Below, piece by piece: positions 27,551-35,822 of a stretch of DNA of 64,000 bases (position 1 is its first letter; each line of letters begins with the position of its first letter). The notes under the pieces are model-generated. The model did no database searches, was not told where the DNA came from, and saw only the letters and a program-made list of their open reading frames with translations. The position numbers and the translations under genes are program-made. Source of the DNA: an uncultured Saprospiraceae bacterium (lineage in GTDB: Bacteria; Bacteroidota; Bacteroidia; Chitinophagales; Saprospiraceae); assembly GCA_937951615.1 (NCBI GenBank), contig CALFBH010000041.1, forward strand, positions 62,001-126,000, read 5' to 3'.

Positions 27551-27571
27551 GTTCAGGCATCCTGCCTGAAC
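27551..27571. terminator. Hairpin after jetB
   Basis: GTTCAGGCA-TCC-TGCCTGAAC forms a perfect 9-bp stem five bases past the jetB stop. There is no T-run, so it may be a processing or repeat hairpin instead of an intrinsic terminator. Confidence 0.45.
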
Positions 27572-27706
27572 GAGTCATCCCGATTTTATAGAAATGTGTA
27601 AAAGTGCTAAAATTGTGTACAACTGGATTCAAACAAGAATGTTTGAGTTACGACAATTCAGCAATTTTCCAGGCTAAATCAAGTCTACTAAAATTCGGGA
27701 TAACTC
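27572..27706. mobile_element. MITE-like inverted-repeat element at the jetB/porin junction (135 bp)
   Basis: The ends GAGTCATCCCGATTTTATAG and CTAAAATTCGGGATAACTC pair as an imperfect 19-20-bp terminal inverted repeat. The interior has no ORF. The element lies exactly where the Wadjet operon is interrupted. Confidence 0.55.
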
Positions 27707-27719
27707 ATCTATGTTTTTC

Positions 27720-29003
27720 CTAAAAATAAGTAGCGTATCCAAATTGAATCCCACCCGTTTTAGCCTGATTTCCCAGAATATCATTTTCCCACATGTATGT
27801 ATAATTTGCTTTGAGTGTTGATTTACTCCCCATACGTAGTGCTGCCCCTAGTCTCAGACAAGTAGTCTGGTCAAATATATTCGTAGAAGTTTGCTCAAAT
27901 ACACCAACATTATAATCTGCCTTTTCATAACGAAGTGCTACATCCAATTGATTATCCGTATTTCCAAACAACTGGATAGCAGTCAAAATGGGATAATTAA
28001 CTTCCAGATGATAGCCTATTTGTCGATCACCAAACAGTTGTCCGAATCCCTCAAAAACATCTATATTAGCTAGCACAAACTCTCCTTTGAGCAACACATT
28101 AGCAACAGCAAACTGACCGTCAATGGCTGTTATATTGAGACTTCTGGATTTGTCAACTTCTATTTCATCTATCGCAGTAGTATTATAAGCACCGCCATAA
28201 TAAGACAGTCCTATCTCACCAAGCGATTTAAGGTGCAAACCAATACGCCCGGTATAGGATAATTTACTATTATTATCTGCCCGGAATATGTTAGTTGAAG
28301 CTCCTAACGGGATAGCGGTACGCGGTATATCATTATCCACAATTTCATTCTGCAAACCATTAACGGCATACAATTCATAAGTAATTGCCATACGCTCTTC
28401 AAGGTCAACATACCCACTTACGCCAAGCCCAACGTCAGAAAATCTGGGTGGAATGATCGTAGACGAAGACATCGGCAGATCAATAAAATTTGATACAGGT
28501 GTGTCTCCGTTTTGATTAAAATATCCCATTGGCGGGAGGATGATGCCGCCTCGAAGCTGAAATGCAGGATGAAACTCAATACTCATCGCAGCTTCTTCTA
28601 TGCGCAATGCATTGGTATTCAGATCAAAGCCTATATTACTTATCAACTTAATTTTGTCATTGTGAAATGAAGAATGTCCATAAAAATTAATATTCTGAAA
28701 TACAAAGTGTAAGCCTTCTCCTTCGCCCTCTGTCACAAAATATTGAGTATTCGCCGCAGCATAAGCTCCAATCGAAAAGCTGCCCTTATCAGATTGCTGT
28801 TCAAAAAGAGCGGGTCTTGAAAAGCGAAATTGATTGTTTGTAATTTCATTATTATAAACATTGAGTACCTTATCGGAAAAGCGGTCGTTTTTCAGGTTCT
28901 CCCAAATAGAGCTTTTATCTTCATTTGCGGAATTGTTAACTTGACCAGTCAGCATCGGTACTGCTGCTATGAGAACGCATATTATAATTAAGTATTTTTT
29001 CAT
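27720..29003 (-). CDS. Outer-membrane beta-barrel porin-like protein
   Basis: This 427-residue exported protein has a signal peptide (MKKYLIIICVLIAAVPMLTG) and, after about residue 70, alternating strands ending in an aromatic residue (QFGYATYF). That is the usual signature of an outer-membrane barrel recognised by BAM. The stretch VSNFIDLPMSSSTIIPPRF and the overall pattern recall phosphate-selective-porin-like or O/P-type porins of Bacteroidota. No specific substrate can be assigned. It lies 73 bp downstream of the di-haem oxidoreductase gene on the same strand, so the two probably form an operon unrelated to the flanking Wadjet genes. Confidence 0.75.
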   Translation of the reverse strand: MKKYLIIICVLIAAVPMLTGQVNNSANEDKSSIWENLKNDRFSDKVLNVYNNEITNNQFRFSRPALFEQQSDKGSFSIGAYAAANTQYFVTEGEGEGLHFVFQNINFYGHSSFHNDKIKLISNIGFDLNTNALRIEEAAMSIEFHPAFQLRGGIILPPMGYFNQNGDTPVSNFIDLPMSSSTIIPPRFSDVGLGVSGYVDLEERMAITYELYAVNGLQNEIVDNDIPRTAIPLGASTNIFRADNNSKLSYTGRIGLHLKSLGEIGLSYYGGAYNTTAIDEIEVDKSRSLNITAIDGQFAVANVLLKGEFVLANIDVFEGFGQLFGDRQIGYHLEVNYPILTAIQLFGNTDNQLDVALRYEKADYNVGVFEQTSTNIFDQTTCLRLGAALRMGSKSTLKANYTYMWENDILGNQAKTGGIQFGYATYF

Positions 29004-29076
29004 GATTTGTTATTTACATTTTTTGGATAAAAGTTGAGTGGTTAAGTAATTAGTTGTTATAACTACTAGCCAAGGT

Positions 29077-30291
29077 CTACAAACTATTCAAAAATGCTAT
29101 TAAATCAACTTGCTCTCCTGCGCTTAATGCAGAATAAGCGTCTCTGCTATTTGAAGCCTCTCCACCGTGCATTTCAATCGCTTCTTCAATACTTCGAGCG
29201 CGTCCGTCATGCATCAAAAAGAGATTCCCGCCCTGAGCATCTGTAGCCAATCCCAGTCCCCAAAGCGGTGTTGTCCTCCACTCAGCAGTTGTAGCACTAC
29301 CTTCGGTATAGTTATCGTCAAGTTCAGGTCCCATATCATGTAACAACAAATCCGTATAGGGATGAAAAGTCTTATTGCTTAAACCTTCAGTGATAAAATC
29401 AGTAGTTGTTAATTCTGGTGTATGACAACCACTGCAATTAATGTTTGTAAAAATTGCTTCTCCCCGTAACACAGCAGGGTCGTTTTCATTTCTGCGCGGA
29501 GGAACTTTTAAAGTCTGTAGATAAAACACTACCGCCTGAAGCTCATCTGTGGAGATATCCGGTTCGTGCGGAGCGATATTACTACCTTCAGGTTCTGCTG
29601 GTTGAAACTCCGAAGTGATACCCATATCCTGCTGATAAGCTTCCACAGACTGAGTCAGCAGATTTACGGCTTTGGCTTTGCGCCCAAACCGACCAATGTA
29701 CTTTCCCTCATTATTTGATATATTGTGTGCAAATGGCTCATAATAATCCGGCGGAAAAACATAACTCACTCTTCCCGAAATGCCGTCACCGTCAAGGTCA
29801 TCGGGGTCTGCCAATGCTATAATATCCTCATCTGCGACCGCCTCCAAAAAGCCAAGTCCTGTAACGGGGGGTCCAAGCAAAGATGTTTGTCCATTAGCTT
29901 CATTTGGGATGGATTCAGCGTCATACCCAAGAATAGAACGGTGTTGAAGTTGAGGTCCTCCTAAAGATTCAAGATGATCTACATTTCCCTGAGCATCAAT
30001 GTGTGAAAATCTGACCAGCTCTGAAAAAGGATGCCCGCGTCCATCACCTACATGGCAGGAAATGCAAGACGTTTCAACGAAAATAGGTCCCAACCCCATT
30101 TCAGAGGTAAAAATTTCAGCAAAGGCTTCATCTCCTTCACCAAAATGGATTTGCTCTTCGAGGCTCAATCCTTCAATAGTACCATCCAGTACTTCATTTT
30201 CTTCTACTTCTCCTGGCAATATACTATTGCAGGCAAGTACACTTAAGATTGAAATAATCGTCACATAATAAGTTAGATTACGCATAAACAT
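29077..30291 (-). CDS. Di-haem oxidoreductase (DUF1111/thiol oxidoreductase-like) lipoprotein
   Basis: This 404-residue protein begins with a lipoprotein signal peptide ending SVLAC (Cys at residue 21) and carries two c-type haem motifs. These are CISCH at 76-80, followed by the family feature VGDGRGHPFSELVRFS, and CSGCH at about 283. TPLWGLGLA with a HDGRA motif near the C-terminus is typical of the DHOR/DUF1111 family. Such proteins are periplasm-facing electron-transfer or peroxidase-like enzymes, often encoded beside outer-membrane transport genes in iron-related loci. The partner here is the porin-like gene. Confidence 0.9.
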   Translation of the reverse strand: MFMRNLTYYVTIISILSVLACNSILPGEVEENEVLDGTIEGLSLEEQIHFGEGDEAFAEIFTSEMGLGPIFVETSCISCHVGDGRGHPFSELVRFSHIDAQGNVDHLESLGGPQLQHRSILGYDAESIPNEANGQTSLLGPPVTGLGFLEAVADEDIIALADPDDLDGDGISGRVSYVFPPDYYEPFAHNISNNEGKYIGRFGRKAKAVNLLTQSVEAYQQDMGITSEFQPAEPEGSNIAPHEPDISTDELQAVVFYLQTLKVPPRRNENDPAVLRGEAIFTNINCSGCHTPELTTTDFITEGLSNKTFHPYTDLLLHDMGPELDDNYTEGSATTAEWRTTPLWGLGLATDAQGGNLFLMHDGRARSIEEAIEMHGGEASNSRDAYSALSAGEQVDLIAFLNSL

Positions 30292-30409
30292 AATTTTATG
30301 ATGAAATTTTGTGCGAGTCTACTCGCTTATTTTATCTTACATTATTTTTTAAGAGATATGTTAACAGAAAAATTAAAAAAATTTATATGTCATACTTTAT
30401 TGTTCCAAT

Positions 30410-31069
30410 ATGAAAGAAACTAATAAAACAACAATTACTACTTTAGGCAGAAAAATAGACCATATCGTTTATGCCGTTCAGGACTTGGATACTGCTATGG
30501 TTTGGTTTGAACAGCAAATAGGTATTCGTCCTACCTTTGGCGGTTATCATACTACGCAAGGCACTAAAAATGCATTGATAGATTTGGGCGATGAATGTTA
30601 TTTGGAAATTTTAGCCCTTGATTCAAATAACATAAAGATAAAGTCGCCTCGCTGGATGGGCATTGACCACATAAATGCGCCTCAATTGACCAGATGGTCG
30701 CTAAAGTCAGCCGATTTGAAGAGCGATAGCGAAATTCTGAAAACGTATCGTGCTGAAATGGGCAATATTCAGGGCGGACAACGAAAAATGAGTGATGGTG
30801 AACTCCTCATCTGGCAATTGCTTATGCCGCTCCCCGCTCCCAAAGTTGAGCTGATTCCATTTATGATCAACTGGCAAAATTCTAAAGCGCATCCAACTTC
30901 CCAACTACCAAAAGCTTGTGAATTGATTAGTTTGCAATTTACCCATCCCCATCCTACTGCTTTACAGGAAGTATTTAAGCAACTTCATATTGACACCAAT
31001 ATTACCGCAGGAAAAGAGATTACCATCAAAGCAAAGATTAAATGTCCGAAAGGACTTATTGAAATTTGA
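30410..31069 (+). CDS. VOC superfamily (glyoxalase-like domain) protein
   Basis: This 219-residue cytosolic protein has a single glyoxalase-like (VOC, PF13468-type) domain. It starts KIDHIVYAVQDLDTAMVWFE at about residues 14-33, and GDECYLEILALD near 65 provides the usual metal-ligand Glu strand. The reaction is unknown. It is divergent from the di-haem gene by 118 bp and lies upstream of jetC on the same strand, separated by about 260 bp. Confidence 0.85.
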   Translation: MKETNKTTITTLGRKIDHIVYAVQDLDTAMVWFEQQIGIRPTFGGYHTTQGTKNALIDLGDECYLEILALDSNNIKIKSPRWMGIDHINAPQLTRWSLKSADLKSDSEILKTYRAEMGNIQGGQRKMSDGELLIWQLLMPLPAPKVELIPFMINWQNSKAHPTSQLPKACELISLQFTHPHPTALQEVFKQLHIDTNITAGKEITIKAKIKCPKGLIEI

Positions 31070-31328
31070 GGTAAATTCCCGAGAACAATTGAAATGTTTC
31101 TTATTTTCGCAGCGAGATGCAGCGTGTTGGCTTCGGCTTCGCTCAGCCAACTGCAATTCATAGTTGCTTGAGCGTAGTCGAAGGCAACACTGAACAAAGT
31201 TAGAATCGTGCGGCGGAAATTTGCTAAGGAATGGTAAAATCACGATATAATAGAAAGGTTTAGCAAACTCGCTTTTCGCAAAGCCCCGCACAAGTTTACG
31301 AAACCAACAATACACCAATAACCAACTA
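31070..31328 (+). repeat. Spacer before jetC with TTGAGCG(A/T)AG-type words
   Basis: The spacer contains GTTGGCTTCGGCTTCGCTCAGCCAAC, which can fold, and the word TTGAGCGTAGTCGAAGG, a dispersed Bacteroidota intergenic repeat also seen near 53200 and 56262. It ends in A/C-rich words (CCAACAATACACCAATAACCAAC) directly before the jetC ATG. No gene is seen. Confidence 0.5.
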
Positions 31329-34300
31329 ATGTCAGACTATCCAAAAATATATTCTATCTCGACCGTAGGCGTCAGAAACCACAATAATGCGAACTTTCTG
31401 TTCCATCATTTGCGGACTGATTTTACGGGCAATAATGGATTGGGCAAATCAGTGATTGCGGATTTGTTGCAACTCATTTTTGTACCCATGCGCGACGAGT
31501 GGAAACCCGGTACGGATGGTATGGGCGACCGAAAAATAGAAACCATTCCGCTAGAAAGACCCTGGATTGAACATGCTTATGCTTTTCTGAATATCGAAAA
31601 ATCGGAAGGACAATTTATCGTGATGGGTGTCCTGATTCCCAATAAATCGCGCCTGCCGGTACGCCCTTTTATTATACAAAAAAGTCCTGATTTTCAACGA
31701 CGCAGTCCTTTGCGGGGATTTAGTCAGCCACTCGATTTCAACGACTTTATCAAGTCAGATAATCGCATCATGGACTTGCAGGAAGCTGGGCGTTATTTGG
31801 AGAAAAAATATGGTATTTACATTAAAAACTTTTATCAAAAAGAAGCCATAAAAGACTATTACGACCTGCTGTACAAAAATCAGATTATTCCCATTGATCT
31901 CACCAAAGAATCCAATCTAAGGTCTTACGCAAAAGTCCTGCAATCCTTCTCTCGCGCCAAGACGCTGGACATCAAAAAATCGAAAAGCCTTCAGAACTTT
32001 CTATTTGAAGACAATGAAGATATTCGACTGGAATTTGATCGACAAAAAAGCAAACTGACCGAAGCCATCAGGGAATATAAAAACACCAATAATGAAATCC
32101 GCGCCTTAGAAGAAAAACAAAAATATCTGACCGAACTCAAAGAGAAATACGACAAATTCAGCTCTGTAAACACGGAATATCTCGTACAAAAAGCCTTATA
32201 TACTTCTGCTCGGTTTTTACTGGCAAGAGATGCATTTGATAAAAATCAAAAACAACTCAACACTGCTTACGACCAATACACACATGCCGAAAAAGAACTC
32301 AAAACCTATCAGGTCGATTATTATGTAAAATTGCTGGAACAAAGAGGAATTTGCAGCGAAATACGAACGCAATTACAGCAACAACAGTTTGATGCTACGG
32401 ACGAAAACATTAAAATACTCAAAGAAAAACTAGAACAAAAAAGAGCTTTTATTCGGCGTATCACTACGCTCGCGCCTTTGATTGACGAATTTAAAAACCA
32501 GGAAAACATCAGCGATCAATACGAACTTCAGACGCAAGGCACAGACAAACTAAGACAACTCAGAAGACTCCAAAACATTCCGGCTTACTCGGCATTTGAA
32601 GCTTCTGAATGGGCAGTCGATTTTGAAGTTGCAGAAGCAGATTATAATGTCCGTATTCAAAGTATCCAAAAAGAAATTAGCAACCTGGAAGAATTGCAAA
32701 ACCTCTATGAAGGCAATAATCCCGACTCGCTGTTCAACTGGGCATTGAAGAAAAAAACGCCTTTATCGCTTGCGCAGGAAACGGTTTTGATGAACTTTAA
32801 AGATATTTTTATCAAAAAAACAGCCGCGCTGCGTGGTGCAAAATTCACTTTAAAACCAGACCAATTGCTCCAATCGTTTGAAGAAGAAAATGAAGGGGTT
32901 TGGCTCATTTTGGGTGATTTAAAAACCTTTGTGCCTTACGTCAAAAAACAAATATTCAATGATGGCAAAAAACTAACTCAGGCCATAAAGCGAGGAAAAA
33001 CAGAAATAGAAGAACAACTCAATAAGCTGAGAAAAGAGTTCAGAGACATGCGAGAACTCTTCAGATCTTTGCAGGACATCGGACTTAACAGGGAACTGAC
33101 CGAAATTTATAAAAATCGGAAAAATATTGAAGAATTCACCCAAAACAACCTACTCAGACAGGATAATGTAGCTTTTATACAAAAACATTTTGATGCCTTT
33201 GGGCAATTGGATAAACTCGAAGACGAAGCCGAGGGCTTAGATCAGCGAATTGACGATTTAGTTGGACAAAGACGCTCATTCAGAGAAGAAGAACGGCAGA
33301 ATGAGGAAGCAATAAGCAGTGCGCTACTCGCTATTTCCCGACTCAAACATAAGCTCGAAGAACCCGATATATCTGCCAGTCAAAATTGGAAAAACAATCC
33401 GACAGAACAACTAAAAAACCAACGCAGTGAAAACCTGGGAGAACTGAAAGAACTGGAACAACAAGTCATCCATTATGACCGACTGTACGAAAGACAAAAG
33501 CAGAATTACGATATTGCCAACCAACTCAATCCCAACCTGAAAAAGACAAAGGAGGACACCGAAATATTATTCAAAAAAGCAAAATACGAACTCCACCGCG
33601 AAACAGAACAGCAATTCGACAACCTGATGAAAACTTCGGAACTCGACGAAGTACAAATCAAAGAACTCGAAGACAAAGCCAGAACGCTAGGCGAAAATTA
33701 TCGGAATGCCTTTTCCCGAATCGCAGAAAAGTACGAAGAAACCAAGCAGGAAAAACGCCATCCAGAACTCTACCCCAGCGGCAAGTGCAACCATAATTTC
33801 CAAACCTTACTCAACATCCTTTGTGGTAAAGTCGGACTGGAAGGACTCACACAAAAACTGGAACAACTCAATAATGTCCGCAAGAGCTTCGGCGACTTGC
33901 AGATCAGTATTCTCGGACAGGTATTCGGACAGGTAGAAAAGCAATACCGCGACTGCGACCTCACCGTCACCCGACTGAATAATTTTTTCAAATCCAGAAA
34001 AGTTAGTAATAATTATCGTTTCAAAATAGAATTTACACCCAGACAGGACATCAATATCGACTGGATACAAAAGATGAAAAGCAGAGCAGAAATTCATCAA
34101 TACGGTGCCAGTCTATTTACGCCAATCGAAGACCTGCCCGACGAAGAAAACACGCCCGACAACCTCATCCAAAATATCGCCCGACAATTCTACAGTGCCG
34201 TCAATTGTACACCAGACGACTTGCTGAATCCAAAATTCTATTTCAACCTCAGCATAAAAATGGAAGACGATGAAGGCAAAACCAATTCTGGTAGTGGCGG

Positions 34301-34691
34301 GCAATCCTACACCGCCCTCGCCCTATTGTGCATCGGTCGACTCTCCATCGTACAACGCGGCGACAAAGACAGAAAAGGCGTCCGTTTCATTATCATAGAA
34401 GAACTCTCCAATATCGACGATACCAACTTCAGTATCTTCCCCAAAATCGCCAAAAAATTCAACTACCAGCTCCTCACCATGACCCCAAAACCCTTCGGTT
34501 CTTACTCCGACGACGAATGGTTTCTACACATGCTCGTGCGTGGAAAAGAAGAAAAAGACCTCAACTATAAAGCCATGAGTTTTTTCAAAAACAAATACAA
34601 AGGCACTGACTTGGAACAGCATATTAAGGCGAAAAATAAAATATCAAAAAGCAAAAAAGCAAATTCCAAAAAGATAGAATTGAGTGATTGA
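31329..34691 (+). CDS. jetC: Wadjet anti-plasmid system, JetC-like (MksB/SMC) ATPase
   Basis: This 1120-residue SMC-like ATPase is the motor of a predicted Wadjet complex, which extrudes DNA loops and hands small circular DNA to JetD for cutting. Walker A GNNGLGKS is at residues 34-41. Long coiled coils fill about 200-450 and 560-830, with a hinge region between. The ABC signature SGSGGQSYTALALL is at 987-1000. Walker B FIIIEE is at 1020-1025, with Glu where Asp is usual. The C-terminus is a Lys-rich tail. It starts at an ATG after an A/C-rich leader and is followed by jetD 144 bp downstream. Confidence 0.86.
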   Translation: MSDYPKIYSISTVGVRNHNNANFLFHHLRTDFTGNNGLGKSVIADLLQLIFVPMRDEWKPGTDGMGDRKIETIPLERPWIEHAYAFLNIEKSEGQFIVMGVLIPNKSRLPVRPFIIQKSPDFQRRSPLRGFSQPLDFNDFIKSDNRIMDLQEAGRYLEKKYGIYIKNFYQKEAIKDYYDLLYKNQIIPIDLTKESNLRSYAKVLQSFSRAKTLDIKKSKSLQNFLFEDNEDIRLEFDRQKSKLTEAIREYKNTNNEIRALEEKQKYLTELKEKYDKFSSVNTEYLVQKALYTSARFLLARDAFDKNQKQLNTAYDQYTHAEKELKTYQVDYYVKLLEQRGICSEIRTQLQQQQFDATDENIKILKEKLEQKRAFIRRITTLAPLIDEFKNQENISDQYELQTQGTDKLRQLRRLQNIPAYSAFEASEWAVDFEVAEADYNVRIQSIQKEISNLEELQNLYEGNNPDSLFNWALKKKTPLSLAQETVLMNFKDIFIKKTAALRGAKFTLKPDQLLQSFEEENEGVWLILGDLKTFVPYVKKQIFNDGKKLTQAIKRGKTEIEEQLNKLRKEFRDMRELFRSLQDIGLNRELTEIYKNRKNIEEFTQNNLLRQDNVAFIQKHFDAFGQLDKLEDEAEGLDQRIDDLVGQRRSFREEERQNEEAISSALLAISRLKHKLEEPDISASQNWKNNPTEQLKNQRSENLGELKELEQQVIHYDRLYERQKQNYDIANQLNPNLKKTKEDTEILFKKAKYELHRETEQQFDNLMKTSELDEVQIKELEDKARTLGENYRNAFSRIAEKYEETKQEKRHPELYPSGKCNHNFQTLLNILCGKVGLEGLTQKLEQLNNVRKSFGDLQISILGQVFGQVEKQYRDCDLTVTRLNNFFKSRKVSNNYRFKIEFTPRQDINIDWIQKMKSRAEIHQYGASLFTPIEDLPDEENTPDNLIQNIARQFYSAVNCTPDDLLNPKFYFNLSIKMEDDEGKTNSGSGGQSYTALALLCIGRLSIVQRGDKDRKGVRFIIIEELSNIDDTNFSIFPKIAKKFNYQLLTMTPKPFGSYSDDEWFLHMLVRGKEEKDLNYKAMSFFKNKYKGTDLEQHIKAKNKISKSKKANSKKIELSD

Positions 34692-34835
34692 GTTTATTGG
34701 GGTATTGGGATATTAGGTTTATTGAGTAAAAATCTCTCCGTACCCCTCTGTATCTCCGTGGTTAAAAACGCCCCGATGCGCAACCCAGCCAGAACATCAA
34801 CACGACAACACAACAACACATCAACACAACAAAAA
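34692..34835 (+). repeat. Word-repeat spacer between jetC and jetD
   Basis: G/T-rich words (TTATTGGGGTATTGGGATATTAGG) follow the jetC stop. A/C-rich words (CATCAACACGACAACACAAC) lead into the jetD ATG at 34836. An in-frame ATG at 34722 would put part of this repeat into the protein and is not chosen. Confidence 0.6.
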
Positions 34836-35672
34836 ATGACCTGGAAAGCACTACAACAATTCCACCAACTCTACACCACAAGGCAAACCACAGCCAGCCT
34901 ACGCAAGTCTCCATTCATAGAAAGACAAATAGAAATGGGACGCATCGAAGTACAAGGCAAAACACTAAAGGCCACCAGCCACTTCGACGACATGTACGAA
35001 GCCAAACACCTCGCCCTATTCCAAAACATCACAACTCTCCTCAGCAAGCACCAACTCCTCAACACTAATTTTAAAGAAAACGACCTCACTACCCTACTCC
35101 ACATACAAGCCGACAAAAAAGAAATCCTCCACAAACAATACAGCCAAAAAGAAATTTCCAGCCGCTACTTCAAGGATTCAAAATACCTCAAAACAGGCAG
35201 CAAACTCCAACAGGCAGTCCTGAAAATTCTGGAAACCGATCAACTCACACGAACCAAACACAACCAGCAGTTTTTATATGTCCTGCATTGCAGCTCAAAA
35301 AATCCACAAGTCATTATACTCTGTGAAAATGAAGACCAACTCAAAAAGCCAAGACGCCAAAACACAGAACTCTGGTATGCCGGCGGCAATAACACCGCTA
35401 AACTCGCCTACATCAAGCCACCAAAAATTCCATTCTACTACCTCTGCGACTGGGACAATAAAGGCATAGAAATTTATCAACGCATCAAAAAACAATATTT
35501 TCCCAATCTCCAACTCATCATCCCCCAAAACCCAAAATACCTGCCCGCCAAATCCGACTGGCAGACCGACATTGACCAAAGCCTATTCACAAAAGAAGCC
35601 CTCGACCTCCTGACTTACCTACAAACACATCAATGCTGGGTAGAAGAAGAAAGTATTGAGATGAGTGATTGA
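34836..35672 (+). CDS. jetD: Wadjet anti-plasmid system, JetD-like (MksG) Toprim nuclease
   Basis: Predicted JetD, the nuclease of the system, 278 residues from MTWKALQQFHQL. The Toprim features of the DUF2220/JetD_C family are visible: the Glu motif QVIILCENEDQL at about 155-166, LWYAGG near 180, and the Asp motif YYLCDWDNKGIEIYQRIK near 203-220, where family members have a DxD-type metal site. The N-terminal helical arm domain is short, so the protein is about 100 residues smaller than usual JetD proteins. This may mean a distinct Wadjet subtype. Confidence 0.8.
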   Translation: MTWKALQQFHQLYTTRQTTASLRKSPFIERQIEMGRIEVQGKTLKATSHFDDMYEAKHLALFQNITTLLSKHQLLNTNFKENDLTTLLHIQADKKEILHKQYSQKEISSRYFKDSKYLKTGSKLQQAVLKILETDQLTRTKHNQQFLYVLHCSSKNPQVIILCENEDQLKKPRRQNTELWYAGGNNTAKLAYIKPPKIPFYYLCDWDNKGIEIYQRIKKQYFPNLQLIIPQNPKYLPAKSDWQTDIDQSLFTKEALDLLTYLQTHQCWVEEESIEMSD

Positions 35673-35822
35673 GTTGATTGAGTTGATTGAGTAATTGAGT
35701 AAAAAAAACGATGCGCAACCCAACAACTCGAAACTCGCAACCCAACAACCCGCAACTCACAACCCAACAAATTTTCCCTACCTTTGATTATTCATCATTC
35801 ATTCACCAATACCATTATAAAA
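35673..35822 (+). repeat. Word-repeat spacer and promoter before the DUF3352-like gene
   Basis: GATTGAGTTGATTGAGTAATTG words after the jetD stop are followed by CAACTCGAAACTCGCAACCC words. A TACCTTTG -7 element at 35779-35786 then lies 37 bp upstream of the ATG at 35823. Confidence 0.6.

Noticed and set aside
27720-31069. Porin, di-haem and VOC genes as new Wadjet components
   Set aside because: Two are on the opposite strand and exported, with domain content typical of transport and redox. There is no sequence link to DNA defence.
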